This document shows, one piece after another, positions 23,185 to 32,162 of a DNA stretch of 33,176 nt. Each line of letters opens with the position of its first letter. Position 1 is the stretch's first letter. This stretch comes from Emcibacteraceae bacterium. GTDB lineage: Bacteria > Pseudomonadota > Alphaproteobacteria > Sphingomonadales > Emcibacteraceae. A program made the translations under genes and the position numbers. A model generated the notes under the pieces. That model worked only from the letters and a program-made list of their open reading frames with translations. It did not search any database and was not told the origin of the DNA. Where the stretch lies: the NCBI GenBank assembly GCA_028281625.1, contig JANQJN010000064.1, positions 1 to 33,176 of the forward strand. The letters are read 5' to 3'.

Positions 23185-26007
23185 ATGACCAAAGATTATC
23201 GTGATACTATCTTCCTTCCCAAGACGGACTTTCCGATGAAGGGAAATCTGCCTAACCGTGAACCACAGTGGCTGGACCGTTGGAACGATATTGATATTTA
23301 TGACCGTATCCGTAAATCAAGCGAAGGTCGTGAACGCTTTATCCTCCATGATGGCCCACCATATGCCAATGGTGATATCCATATGGGTCACGCCATGAAT
23401 AAGATCCTCAAGGATATCATAGTTCGTACGCAGCAAATGCTGGGCAAGGATGCACCTTATGTTCCCGGCTGGGACTGTCATGGTCTTCCGATCGAATGGA
23501 TGATCGAAAAAAAATATAAAAACGCCGGCAAAAACAAGGACGAAATCGACCCCGTTGAATTTCGTAAAGAATGTCGCGCGTTCGCAGATAAATGGGTTGG
23601 TGTACAGAAAGACCAATTCAAGCGACTTGGTATTTTCGGTAATTGGGAAGACCCGTATCTGACCATGAAATTCGAAAGTGAAGCGCAGATTGTGCGCGAG
23701 CTTCTCAAGTTCCTGATGAATGATGGCCTTTACCGTGGTTCCAAGTCCATCATGTGGTCTGTGGTGGAGAAAACCGCGCTCGCGGAAGCGGAAGTGGAAT
23801 ATCTTGATCACACGTCTCATATGATCGACATCGGATTTGATGTTGTTAAGTCGTCAGTTGAAGGGCTGGTTGGTTCTAAAATTGTCATCTGGACCACAAC
23901 GCCATGGACCATGCCTGGTAACCGCGGTATCGCATACGGCCACGATTTTGACTACGTCCATATTGAAGTCACCAAGGTTGGCGAACACTCCCGGGTCAAG
24001 GTCGGTGAAAAGCTGGTGCTGGCCCGTGACCTGCTTGAAGATTTCTTTGGTCGCGCCCGTATTGATGGCCACAAAGAACTGGCATCCTTCAAAGGATCAG
24101 AGCTTGAAGGCACCATCTGCCACCATCCATGGCACGGACAGGGATATGATTATGATGTTCTTGTGATTGAAGGGTTCCATGTGACCACAGACGCAGGTAC
24201 CGGTTTTGTCCATATTGCGCCAGGCCACGGACAGGAAGACTTTGAAGTTGGTCAGCAATTTGGTCTTGAAACACCATTTACTGTCGATGAGGGTGGTCTA
24301 TACTATGAGCATGTGCCCACGTTTGCTGGTGAGCATGTTTACAAGGTTCATGACCATGTGTGCGAGGAAATGGAAAAAGTGGGTGCGCTTCTGGCACGGG
24401 ATAAGATCGTTCACAGTTATCCACACAGCTGGCGCTCAAAAGCACCACTCATTTTCAGAAACACTCCTCAGTGGTTTATTTCGATGGAGGCAAACGGCCT
24501 TCGTGATAACGCCATGAAAGCGATCGATGATGTGCGCTGGGTACCGGAAAATTCAAAGAATCGCATCAATGCGATGGTTGCTGACCGCCCAGACTGGCTG
24601 ATCTCCCGCCAGCGTGCCTGGGGTGTGCCGATTACTGTATTTGTCCATAAAGCAACCAATGAGCTTCTTAAGGACGAGGACGTCAACGAGCGCATTGCAA
24701 GAGCCGTCGAACAAACAGGTGCGGATGCCTGGTATACGACTGATCCGCAAGAACTTCTTGGTAATAAATATAAAGCTGACGACTATGAACAAGTTACTGA
24801 CATTCTGGATGTGTGGTTTGATAGTGGTTCTACGCATGCTTTCGTGCTTGAAAAGCGTGACGACTTAAGTCGCGAGGAAGGAAAGCGCAGTTCGGATCTT
24901 TACCTTGAAGGAACAGATCAGCATCGCGGCTGGTTCCAGTCTTCCCTGCTGGAAAGCTGCGGAACACGTGGTGATGCGCCATATGATCAGGTACTCACTC
25001 ATGGCTTTACTGTGGATAAAGACGGTCGCAAGATGTCCAAATCCCTTGGCAACGGTGTTGATCCGCTTAAAGTCATCAAACAATATGGTGCCGATATCCT
25101 GCGTCTTTGGGTGACCTCAACCGATTATTTCAATGAACACCGTATCGGTGATGAGATTATCCGTAATCAGGCTGAAGCTTACCGCAAGATCAGAAACACC
25201 ATGCGTTTCATGATCGGTAACCTAGCGGACTTTGAGGACGCGGAAATACTGGACTATAGCGAACTTCCCGAACTGGAACGCTGGGTGCTGCATCGTCTCA
25301 CTGAAGTGGACGAAAAAGTAAGCAGTGGTTTTGATGACTATAATTATCACCGGGTCTATAACGCGCTTTATAATTTTTGCGCAGTGGATCTCTCGGCCTT
25401 TTATTTTGATATCCGGAAAGATGCGCTTTACTGCGACGGTAAAATGACCAATCGCCGCCGAGCGGCCCGCACGGTTCTCGATGAAATTTTTAAAACCGTG
25501 ACCAAATGGTTCGCGCCGATCCTGGTCTTCACGGCCGAAGAAATTTGGCAGTCCCGCTTCCCTAGTGAAGATGGTAGTGTGCATCTACAGACCTTCCACG
25601 ACATTCCAGAAAATTGGAAAGATGACGCGCTTGGTGAGAAATGGTCGAAAATCAGGACACTGCGTAAAGTGGTGACAGGTGCGCTTGAGATTGAACGTAA
25701 GGAAAAACGAATTGGTTCAAGCCTGCAGGCGCATGTTGATGTCTATGTTGATGATGAAGGCTACGTCGCCGCTTTTGAAAACACTAATCTTGCAGAAGTT
25801 AGCATCACATCGACAGCAAATATGATCGTTGGCGATGCACCAGACGGTGCCTTCACTATGGAAGATACAGATGGTGTTGCTGTGGTCAGCAGGCTTTCTG
25901 AGGGCAATAAATGCGAGCGATGCTGGCAGGTACTTCCAGAAGTGGGAACCATCAACGGTCACGAAGATATTTGTCAGCGCTGTGCTGACGCAGTGGAGGC
26001 TCTATAG
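23185..26007 (+). CDS. ileS: Isoleucyl-tRNA synthetase
   Basis: Class I synthetase charging tRNA-Ile. The 940-aa protein has the HIGH-type motif HMGH at residues 66-69, the editing domain inserted after it (with WTTTPWTMPGNRG and GTGFVHIAPGHGQED), and the KMSKS motif at 616-620. C-terminal zinc ligands are Cys910, Cys913, Cys930 and Cys933. Length and zinc knuckle fit the bacterial (IleRS1) type. No leader or T-box-like element is seen upstream. The lspA start is three bases after its stop. Confidence 0.99.
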   Translation: MTKDYRDTIFLPKTDFPMKGNLPNREPQWLDRWNDIDIYDRIRKSSEGRERFILHDGPPYANGDIHMGHAMNKILKDIIVRTQQMLGKDAPYVPGWDCHGLPIEWMIEKKYKNAGKNKDEIDPVEFRKECRAFADKWVGVQKDQFKRLGIFGNWEDPYLTMKFESEAQIVRELLKFLMNDGLYRGSKSIMWSVVEKTALAEAEVEYLDHTSHMIDIGFDVVKSSVEGLVGSKIVIWTTTPWTMPGNRGIAYGHDFDYVHIEVTKVGEHSRVKVGEKLVLARDLLEDFFGRARIDGHKELASFKGSELEGTICHHPWHGQGYDYDVLVIEGFHVTTDAGTGFVHIAPGHGQEDFEVGQQFGLETPFTVDEGGLYYEHVPTFAGEHVYKVHDHVCEEMEKVGALLARDKIVHSYPHSWRSKAPLIFRNTPQWFISMEANGLRDNAMKAIDDVRWVPENSKNRINAMVADRPDWLISRQRAWGVPITVFVHKATNELLKDEDVNERIARAVEQTGADAWYTTDPQELLGNKYKADDYEQVTDILDVWFDSGSTHAFVLEKRDDLSREEGKRSSDLYLEGTDQHRGWFQSSLLESCGTRGDAPYDQVLTHGFTVDKDGRKMSKSLGNGVDPLKVIKQYGADILRLWVTSTDYFNEHRIGDEIIRNQAEAYRKIRNTMRFMIGNLADFEDAEILDYSELPELERWVLHRLTEVDEKVSSGFDDYNYHRVYNALYNFCAVDLSAFYFDIRKDALYCDGKMTNRRRAARTVLDEIFKTVTKWFAPILVFTAEEIWQSRFPSEDGSVHLQTFHDIPENWKDDALGEKWSKIRTLRKVVTGALEIERKEKRIGSSLQAHVDVYVDDEGYVAAFENTNLAEVSITSTANMIVGDAPDGAFTMEDTDGVAVVSRLSEGNKCERCWQVLPEVGTINGHEDICQRCADAVEAL

Positions 26008-26010
26008 AAC

Positions 26011-26496
26011 ATGCTGCGCTACGGTGGCATAGCAGCATTGATTGCATTTACGCTTGATCGCCTAAGCAAATGGTGGTTCATCGACATATATGAACTGCCG
26101 AGCAAAGGTGTGGTCGAAATTTTGCCAATATTTGATGTTGTTATGATTTGGAACCGCGGCGTAAGTTTTGGTTTTTTATCAGCAAGCAGTGATATGGGCC
26201 GTTGGGCGTTGGTTGCGTTAAATGTGGTCATTGTGACAGTGCTGGTTTTTTGGCTGAAAAGCGCAAAAGACAAACTGCTTGCCGGTTCCATTGGTCTCGT
26301 GATCGGCGGGGCGCTCGGTAACATTTATGACCGGGTTAAGTTCGGTGCGGTTGCCGATTTTTTTCAGTTCCACTGGGAAAATTGGTATTTCGCAGTATTT
26401 AATGTCGCTGACAGTTTCATATTTGTTGGTGCTGTGTTATTAATATTCAATTCGTCGTTTGGCGGGGATGCCAGACAGAAAACTAAAGAAGAATAA
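26011..26496 (+). CDS. lspA: Lipoprotein signal peptidase (signal peptidase II)
   Basis: LspA cleaves prolipoproteins after lipid attachment. The 161-aa inner-membrane protein has the expected four hydrophobic segments, the N-terminal DRLSKWW, the WNRGVSFGF motif, and the two catalytic-aspartate regions GALGNIYDRVKFGAVADFF and FNVADSFIFVG. It is located directly after ileS. Its products include lipoproteins such as the small one encoded five bases downstream. Confidence 0.97.
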   Translation: MLRYGGIAALIAFTLDRLSKWWFIDIYELPSKGVVEILPIFDVVMIWNRGVSFGFLSASSDMGRWALVALNVVIVTVLVFWLKSAKDKLLAGSIGLVIGGALGNIYDRVKFGAVADFFQFHWENWYFAVFNVADSFIFVGAVLLIFNSSFGGDARQKTKEE

Positions 26497-26501
26497 AGTC
26501 T

Positions 26502-26726
26502 ATGGTTATGAAAAAGACATCGATCCTGTTGGCTGTTACGTTTGGTGCGATCATAACATCTGGTTGCAGCAGTAAACAAGCACCGGATGAATTTATGGTG
26601 CTAAAAAACAGGCCGCTTTCCATGCCGCCGGAATATTACCTGACGCCTGATGGTCCCTATTCGGATCTGGATGATGTGATTGAGCCGCAGGAAATAGCAA
26701 GACGCGCACTTTTTGGTGAAAATTAA
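26502..26726 (+). CDS. DUF3035 (BamF-like) small lipoprotein
   Basis: A 74-aa lipoprotein. The signal peptide ends with TSGC, putting the lipid on Cys22. The mature part starts with the DUF3035 hallmark PDEFMVLKNRPLSMPPEYYL and ends with EIARRALFGEN. DUF3035 includes BamF, the alphaproteobacterial accessory lipoprotein of the outer-membrane beta-barrel assembly machine, and usually follows lspA as here. This copy is short, with only one proline-rich motif and a small tail. The start could be the ATG at 26502 or the one at 26508. Confidence 0.85.
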   Translation: MVMKKTSILLAVTFGAIITSGCSSKQAPDEFMVLKNRPLSMPPEYYLTPDGPYSDLDDVIEPQEIARRALFGEN

Positions 26727-26795
26727 TGTGCACCCGCTTCGAAGCATTTGGTATAGTCTGAAGAGGCTAACAGATTTGAACTCGGAGTAGGTGGC

Positions 26796-28637
26796 TTGGG
26801 CATTCGCCTTTTATCAGAAAATACAATAAATCAAATTGCCGCTGGCGAAGTGATCGAGCGGCCCGCCAGTGCCGTTAAGGAACTGGTGGAAAACGCCATT
26901 GATGCAGATGCCAAAAACATCAATGTTGTAATGGTAGAGGGGGGCAAGAAGTTAATCAGCGTCACCGATGATGGTCACGGCATGTCGCCGGATGAACTAA
27001 CCCTTGCGGTGGAAAGACACGCCACATCCAAACTAGAGGAAGATGATTTATCAAATATCCAAACAATGGGATTTCGCGGTGAGGCGCTGCCGTCCATTGC
27101 ATCGGTCAGTCGCTTTACCTTTAAAAGCCGTGCGGATGGAAGTGATCAAGCGTGGAAAATATCAATTGAAGGTGGTAAAAAATCACCTGTGGAGCCCACG
27201 GGACTTGACAAAGGATCCCACGTTGAAATTCGTGATCTGTTCTATTCTACGCCTGCAAGGCTTAAGTTTTTAAAAACTGATAGAACCGAAATTTCGCAGG
27301 CGACTGACGTTATAAAACGCTTGAGCATGGCAAATCCTGATATTGCCTTTTCGCTTTATGATAATGAGCGTCGGGTGTTTCAGGTATCCTCAGCGCAAGG
27401 TGATCTTCTGGATAGCAGGTTAAGAAGACTTGGCGCAATTCTTGGCGCCGAGTTTACCGAAAATGCGCTTGCGATTAATGCGGAACGGGAAAATATGACG
27501 CTTCGTGGTTTTGCCGGTCTTCCGACCTATAATCGAGGGAATGCACAACATCAATATTTATTTGTAAATGGCAGACCGGTAAAAGATAAACTGCTAACCG
27601 GTGCAGTGCGTGGCGCCTATATGGATTTTCTGGCTCGCAATCGTCATCCGGTGCTCGCACTGTTTCTTGAGGTGCCTACAGACATGGTCGATGTGAATGT
27701 CCACCCTGCAAAGGCAGAAGTAAGATTTCGCGAAAGCGGGGTGGTGCGCGGGTTAATCGTCGGTGCGCTTCGTCATGCGCTCGCAGAAGCAGGACACCGT
27801 GCGTCTACCTCAGTATCAAACGCGGCCCTGGGAGCGTTTAATGCAAACACTGTTCCGACCATGCCCTATCATTCCGGACGACAGCAAAATTTTCATATGC
27901 CAAGTGACAGACCGAGTTCAGGAGTAGCAGAAGTCAGTCAAAACTACCATGCGCCACTCAGCGAGCCGGGGCAATCCTTTACCCCACCTATGGGCCGTAA
28001 TGAGGAATTGGAGAGCGACAGCACAGTATCCATACCGATCCAGGAAGATTTGTCAGAATTTCCACTTGGCGCTGCGCGTGGCCAACTTCATGAAACATAC
28101 ATTGTGTCTCAGACAGAAAATGGCATCATTATCGTTGATCAACATGCGGCCCATGAGCGGCTTGTATATGAGCGTATGAAAAAACACATCGAAGGTGGCA
28201 ATGTCCCACGCCAGGTCCTGCTTCTTCCGGAAGTGGTTGAATTGGAGCAGTCAGCCGTGGATCGATTGCTGACCCGTCAGGAAGAACTTGGAAATCTGGG
28301 ACTTATGTTCGAGGCATTTGGTGACGATGCCATCGTGGTTCGTGAATTTCCCGCCCTTTTGGGTGATACGGACATTAAGGGTCTGATCAAGGATCTTGCG
28401 GATGAGCTTGCGGAGCTGAACCAAGCGCTTTCCTTAAAAGAAAAACTCGAGGAAGTATGCAGCACCATGGCTTGTCATGGTAGCGTACGAGCAGGAAAGC
28501 GCATGACAACCGCAGAAATGAACGCGCTCCTTCGTGAAATGGAGGCAACACCCCATTCCGGGCAGTGTAATCACGGTCGCCCTACTTATGTTGAGCTTAA
28601 ACTTGGCGATGTGGAACGGCTGTTTGGTCGTCGCTAA
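26796..28637 (+). CDS. mutL: DNA mismatch repair protein MutL (endonuclease type)
   Basis: The 613-aa protein has the GHKL ATPase domain, with [11 protein letters not shown] (catalytic Glu and Asn), DDGHGM and [12 protein letters not shown], then a Pro/Ser-rich linker (about 345-410) and the dimerisation/nuclease domain. [12 protein letters not shown] from residue 448 is the full DQHA-x2-E-x4-E endonuclease motif. [12 protein letters not shown] and [11 protein letters not shown] complete the site. So MutL itself should nick DNA, as in MutH-less bacteria. Translation starts at a TTG at 26796, about nine bases after GGAG. No ATG fits the conserved N terminus. Confidence 0.97.
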   Translation: MGIRLLSENTINQIAAGEVIERPASAVKELVENAIDADAKNINVVMVEGGKKLISVTDDGHGMSPDELTLAVERHATSKLEEDDLSNIQTMGFRGEALPSIASVSRFTFKSRADGSDQAWKISIEGGKKSPVEPTGLDKGSHVEIRDLFYSTPARLKFLKTDRTEISQATDVIKRLSMANPDIAFSLYDNERRVFQVSSAQGDLLDSRLRRLGAILGAEFTENALAINAERENMTLRGFAGLPTYNRGNAQHQYLFVNGRPVKDKLLTGAVRGAYMDFLARNRHPVLALFLEVPTDMVDVNVHPAKAEVRFRESGVVRGLIVGALRHALAEAGHRASTSVSNAALGAFNANTVPTMPYHSGRQQNFHMPSDRPSSGVAEVSQNYHAPLSEPGQSFTPPMGRNEELESDSTVSIPIQEDLSEFPLGAARGQLHETYIVSQTENGIIIVDQHAAHERLVYERMKKHIEGGNVPRQVLLLPEVVELEQSAVDRLLTRQEELGNLGLMFEAFGDDAIVVREFPALLGDTDIKGLIKDLADELAELNQALSLKEKLEEVCSTMACHGSVRAGKRMTTAEMNALLREMEATPHSGQCNHGRPTYVELKLGDVERLFGRR

Positions 28638-29185
28638 GACTTTTTAATGAGCAGTGAGAAACTGGCGTCGCCCATTTTCCTTTTTTTGATTTCCTCTAAT
28701 GGGTGTGGGATTTCTGGATTCTCGTCATACGCATATTCGATCATGATGATTCCGTCTTCAATAAGAAGGGCATTTTTTACAATATTTGAAAGCGTGGGAT
28801 TGATCAGTTCCTGATGATAAGGCGGGTCGATAAAAATTACGTCAAACTGTCCCAAATTCTTAACAAGGGACCAAGCGTTTAGCGTTAGAACGTCAATATT
28901 CTCAGGGTTCTGAATCTCGGCCAGATTTTGCGAAATCAGTTTCGCGGATCTGCGATCATTATCGACAAACGTGACATGTTCAGCACCGCGCGAAAGAGCT
29001 TCAATTCCCAGAGCACCAGTACCAGCAAATAGATCAAGCACGCGAGAGCCATGAATGCCTGGGCCTGTACCATGCTCCAGTATATTAAAAAGCGTTTCAC
29101 GCATACGGTCGGTGGTGGGTCGAATGTGATTGGTGGGAGGGGTGTTTAATTTTTTGCCCCGGTATGTGCCGCCAATTATTCTCAT
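28634..29185 (-). CDS. rsmD: 16S rRNA (guanine(966)-N(2))-methyltransferase
   Basis: RsmD methylates G966 of 16S rRNA in the assembled small subunit. The 183-aa protein starts [13 protein letters not shown] and has [15 protein letters not shown], the S-adenosylmethionine loop [20 protein letters not shown], and the catalytic motif IFIDPPYH. It overlaps the rluB stop by four bases (ATGA) and shares CTAA with the mutL stop at 28634-28637. Confidence 0.97.
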   Translation of the reverse strand: MRIIGGTYRGKKLNTPPTNHIRPTTDRMRETLFNILEHGTGPGIHGSRVLDLFAGTGALGIEALSRGAEHVTFVDNDRRSAKLISQNLAEIQNPENIDVLTLNAWSLVKNLGQFDVIFIDPPYHQELINPTLSNIVKNALLIEDGIIMIEYAYDENPEIPHPLEEIKKRKMGDASFSLLIKKS

Positions 29186-30063
29186 TTTTCTTTTTTCGCT
29201 CGAAATTGTTTCTTACGTTTAGGCTTAACGTTCTTCTTTGGCTTGGGTTTAGCCCAGCCTTTACCTTTCTTCTTTGGCTTATCGGACGTAACAATGGGCT
29301 CAGGAATTTTGACGCCAATTTCTTTGAAGTACTCCTGGCAATTGATCTTCAGACTGCTTTGCGCCACTTCATTAACGCTGCCACGTTGTAGTTTACCGAG
29401 CTCAAATGGTCCGTAAGACGTTCTGATCAGGCGGTTCACAGTCATTCCCGCATACTCCAGAAGCTTTCGCACTTCGCGGTTCTTACCTTCGGTGATGCCC
29501 ACCGTCATCCATTGATTGACGCCTTCTTTACGTTCATCAAGTTTAATATCCACACTGCGATAGGATACACCATCTATGGTGACACCTTTGCTGACTTCTT
29601 CGAGCCGTTTGTGATGAAAACGACCATTGACCCTTACGCGGTAGGTTCTTACCCATCCGGTGGAAGGTAGTTCAAGCCAGCGGGCAAGACCACCATCATT
29701 GGTAAGCAACAAAAGTCCTTCGGTATTTAGATCAAGCCGACCAACTGAAATCACCCGTGGCATATTTTCCGGAAGTGCTTCAAAGATGGTGGGTCGACCT
29801 TCAGGATCGTGATAGGTGGTAAGCCTGCCCGTAGGTTTATGATAGATCCAAAGGCGCGTATCTTCAGCTTTTTGCACTTTTTGCCCGTCAACAGTGATCC
29901 CTTCGACGCTGGTAATAAAAGTCGCGGGACTTTCTACCACTTGACCATCGATTTTCACCATGCGGGCTTCGATCATTCGCTCAACAGCGCGGCGGGACCC
30001 GATCCCGGCGCGGGCAAGAACCTTAGCGATCCGTTCGCCTTTGTTTTCGTTATCTTCACTCAT
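29182..30063 (-). CDS. rluB: Ribosomal large-subunit pseudouridine synthase, RluB type
   Basis: A 293-aa protein. The N-terminal S4 RNA-binding domain reads RIAKVLARAGIGSRRAVERM. A RsuA/RluB-family catalytic domain follows, with Asp111 in VGRLDLNTEGLLLLTNDG. It modifies 23S rRNA, probably U2605. RluE or RluF specificity cannot be excluded. The last 45 residues are a lysine-rich disordered tail. I chose the ATG at 30063 (MSEDNENKGERIAKVL). The open frame extends upstream to 30348, but that part is tadA read backwards. rsmD follows with an ATGA overlap. Confidence 0.94.
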   Translation of the reverse strand: MSEDNENKGERIAKVLARAGIGSRRAVERMIEARMVKIDGQVVESPATFITSVEGITVDGQKVQKAEDTRLWIYHKPTGRLTTYHDPEGRPTIFEALPENMPRVISVGRLDLNTEGLLLLTNDGGLARWLELPSTGWVRTYRVRVNGRFHHKRLEEVSKGVTIDGVSYRSVDIKLDERKEGVNQWMTVGITEGKNREVRKLLEYAGMTVNRLIRTSYGPFELGKLQRGSVNEVAQSSLKINCQEYFKEIGVKIPEPIVTSDKPKKKGKGWAKPKPKKNVKPKRKKQFRAKKEK

Positions 30064-30142
30064 AATGATCACAACATAGGGGAGTTGAGCGAAATTGCAA
30101 TCTTTGCTTGACCTTTTTAGGGGGCTTAAGCAAGTTAAATAT

Positions 30143-30601
30143 ATGTCACAGTTCAACAATATCTTTATGGAAAAAGCGCTTGGAGCGGCGCGGGAAGCGG
30201 CGCAGCGCGGCGAAGTCCCAGTGGGTGCTGTCATCGTCGATGCGAATACGCAGGAAATACTTGCCACCAACTCAAATAGGGTATTGGAGCTCAAGGACCC
30301 GACCGCGCATGCGGAAATGCTGGCCATAAAAGAAGCATGCTCACGCAAAAACAGTGAAAGATTAATTGATTGTGATCTCTATGTGACTTTGGAGCCATGC
30401 CCCATGTGTGCGCAGGCTATATCGTTTGCTCGCATCAGGCGGCTTTATTTCGGTGCGTCTGATGAAAAAGGGGGTGGTGTAGAGAACGGAGCGATTGTTT
30501 TTAATGCAAAAAGCTGTCATCATAAGCCTGAAGTTTATGGTGATATAATGTCCGGGGCAGCAGCAGCGATGTTGAAGGATTTTTTTAAGGATCGCAGATA
30601 A
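30143..30601 (+). CDS. tadA: tRNA-specific adenosine deaminase
   Basis: TadA converts wobble adenosine 34 to inosine in tRNA-Arg(ACG). The 152-aa cytidine-deaminase-fold protein has the zinc site His56-Ala-Glu58 (THE proton shuttle within AHAEMLAI) and Cys86/Cys89 in EPCPMCA. The ATG at 30143 gives the usual N terminus (MSQFNNIFMEKALGAAREA). A longer frame from 30095 adds residues with no family match. The ribosome binding site is weak. The divergent neighbour rluB starts 79 bases away, and mscS begins directly after the stop. Confidence 0.96.
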   Translation: MSQFNNIFMEKALGAAREAAQRGEVPVGAVIVDANTQEILATNSNRVLELKDPTAHAEMLAIKEACSRKNSERLIDCDLYVTLEPCPMCAQAISFARIRRLYFGASDEKGGGVENGAIVFNAKSCHHKPEVYGDIMSGAAAAMLKDFFKDRR

Positions 30602-31924
30602 ATGGAAGAAGAAATAATGACAATGGATAATTTGATGGCGCTCGCTGTCGAATATTACAATATTGTCCTCAATTGGCTTCAAACGACCCTGTTTACTGTT
30701 GATAGCACTATTCAGCTCGGCATAATCGGTATCCTGTTTTTGGCGAGTTATTGGATTAATCGTTCGCTAACACCATTTCTGCATAAAGTGTTTGAAGAAA
30801 AGCCATTTTATCAGCGTGTCGAAAAATCAATCAAATCAATGTATTTGCCAATTATATGGTGGCTCTTTGTGTTCACAGCCTGGCAGATTGCAGAAGTTTT
30901 GGGAACACCAATCATCTTCCTGCGTATGGCCTGGACGTTTATTTCACTATGGATTTTGATTAATTTATTTACCACTACGATTGAAAGCGAAACCATATCG
31001 CGCTTTGTCAGTATTGTTATCTGGACGGGCGCAATCTTAAATATATTTGGTCTTTTTGGACCCTTTGTGAATTTACTTGCGGCGACTACATTTACGTTTG
31101 GCACAACCACAATCAGTATTCTGGCGATAATCACCGGTGTGATCACGATGGTGATTTTGATTTATGCGGCGCTCTTTTTATCACGTGTTATTGAAACAAA
31201 GCTTCGTGAATCGCCGACGGTCACGCCGTCTGCGCGGGTACTACTCAGCAAACTATCCAAAATCGTTCTTGTTGTTCTCGCCTTCCTGTTTGCCATTTCC
31301 AGTATGGGTATTGACCTTACGGCGCTCGCGGTATTTGGTGGTGCGATCGGTGTTGGTCTTGGTTTTGGTCTTCAAAAGGTTGTTTCAAACTTTATCAGTG
31401 GTGTGATTTTGCTACTGGATAAATCCATTAAACCAGGTGATGTTATTGAAATTTCCGGAACCTACGGACGGATCAATAAACTTGCCGCCCGTTATACATC
31501 AGTAATTTCCCGGGATGGCCGCGAACATCTGGTGCCAAACGAGGACATCATTACTCAACCTGTGATCAACTGGACTTTTTCCGATAAAAAGGTGCGTCGC
31601 CATTTGCCAGTAAATGTGGCCTACAGCACAGACATTGAGCAGGCTATGGCCCTAATGATGGAAGCGGCCACCGAATCCGACCGTGTCATCAGAAATCCGG
31701 AGCCCAGAGTGCTCATTAAAGGCTTTGGTGATAACGGTATTGACCTCGAACTGCGTATGTGGATCAGAGACAGTGAGAATGGCGTTTCAAACATCGCCAG
31801 CGATGTTTACCTCACCATCTGGAATAAATTTAATGACGCTGGCGTCGAGTTCCCATTCCCACAACGCGATATTCACATTGTATCGTCAAAGGTGCCGGAC
31901 GCGGCCAAAGATCTGTTGAAATAA
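30602..31924 (+). CDS. MscS-family mechanosensitive channel
   Basis: A 440-aa inner-membrane channel. It has four or five hydrophobic segments (about 38-55, 76-100, 105-122, 136-160, 168-190) and then the conserved pore region near 225-260 with FGGAIGVGLGFGLQKVVSNF. The cytoplasmic beta domain follows, with SIKPGDVIEISGTYGRI and LVPNEDIITQPVINW, then the alpha/beta domain to GVEFPFPQRDIHI. It is longer than E. coli MscS (286 aa), with extra N-terminal helices. It should release osmolytes on hypo-osmotic shock. AAGGA lies ten bases before the ATG at 30602. A second ATG at 30617 is possible. Confidence 0.94.
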   Translation: MEEEIMTMDNLMALAVEYYNIVLNWLQTTLFTVDSTIQLGIIGILFLASYWINRSLTPFLHKVFEEKPFYQRVEKSIKSMYLPIIWWLFVFTAWQIAEVLGTPIIFLRMAWTFISLWILINLFTTTIESETISRFVSIVIWTGAILNIFGLFGPFVNLLAATTFTFGTTTISILAIITGVITMVILIYAALFLSRVIETKLRESPTVTPSARVLLSKLSKIVLVVLAFLFAISSMGIDLTALAVFGGAIGVGLGFGLQKVVSNFISGVILLLDKSIKPGDVIEISGTYGRINKLAARYTSVISRDGREHLVPNEDIITQPVINWTFSDKKVRRHLPVNVAYSTDIEQAMALMMEAATESDRVIRNPEPRVLIKGFGDNGIDLELRMWIRDSENGVSNIASDVYLTIWNKFNDAGVEFPFPQRDIHIVSSKVPDAAKDLLK

Positions 31925-31925
31925 G

Positions 31926-32147
31926 CTATTTCTTCTCGCCCATCACTTCTTTAAAGAAAGCGAAGAAATTGGCAAGACCTTGTTCTGACTCATCAATATG
32001 GTCTTCCAGATTGTCAATTTCTGAATGCTGCTCATCCAGATACCTGCTGTCCAGCTCTTGCTGCATTTCCGCAAGGGTCTTACTTGTTCGCTTGACAAGC
32101 TTTCTCAGCTTTTTTGTTGAAATATGCTCATATTCGTTTTGGGACAT
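31926..32147 (-). CDS. Small coiled-coil protein, unknown function
   Basis: A 73-aa, strongly charged protein that should be a long helix. It has a basic first part (STKKLRKLVKRTSKTLAEM) and an acidic middle (DEQHSEIDNLEDHIDESEQG), ending in GLANFFAFFKEVMGEKK, an amphipathic aromatic segment. No family is recognised. It is co-directional with the phosphate transporter gene, 15 bases downstream of its stop, so it is probably in the same transcript. It ends one base from convergent mscS. Confidence 0.7.
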   Translation of the reverse strand: MSQNEYEHISTKKLRKLVKRTSKTLAEMQQELDSRYLDEQHSEIDNLEDHIDESEQGLANFFAFFKEVMGEKK

Positions 32148-32162
32148 AATATTTACCCGTGA

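Noticed and set aside
30064..30348. N-terminal extension of rluB by 95 codons
   Set aside because: This segment is tadA read on the opposite strand plus the divergent promoter region. The S4 domain begins properly after the ATG at 30063.
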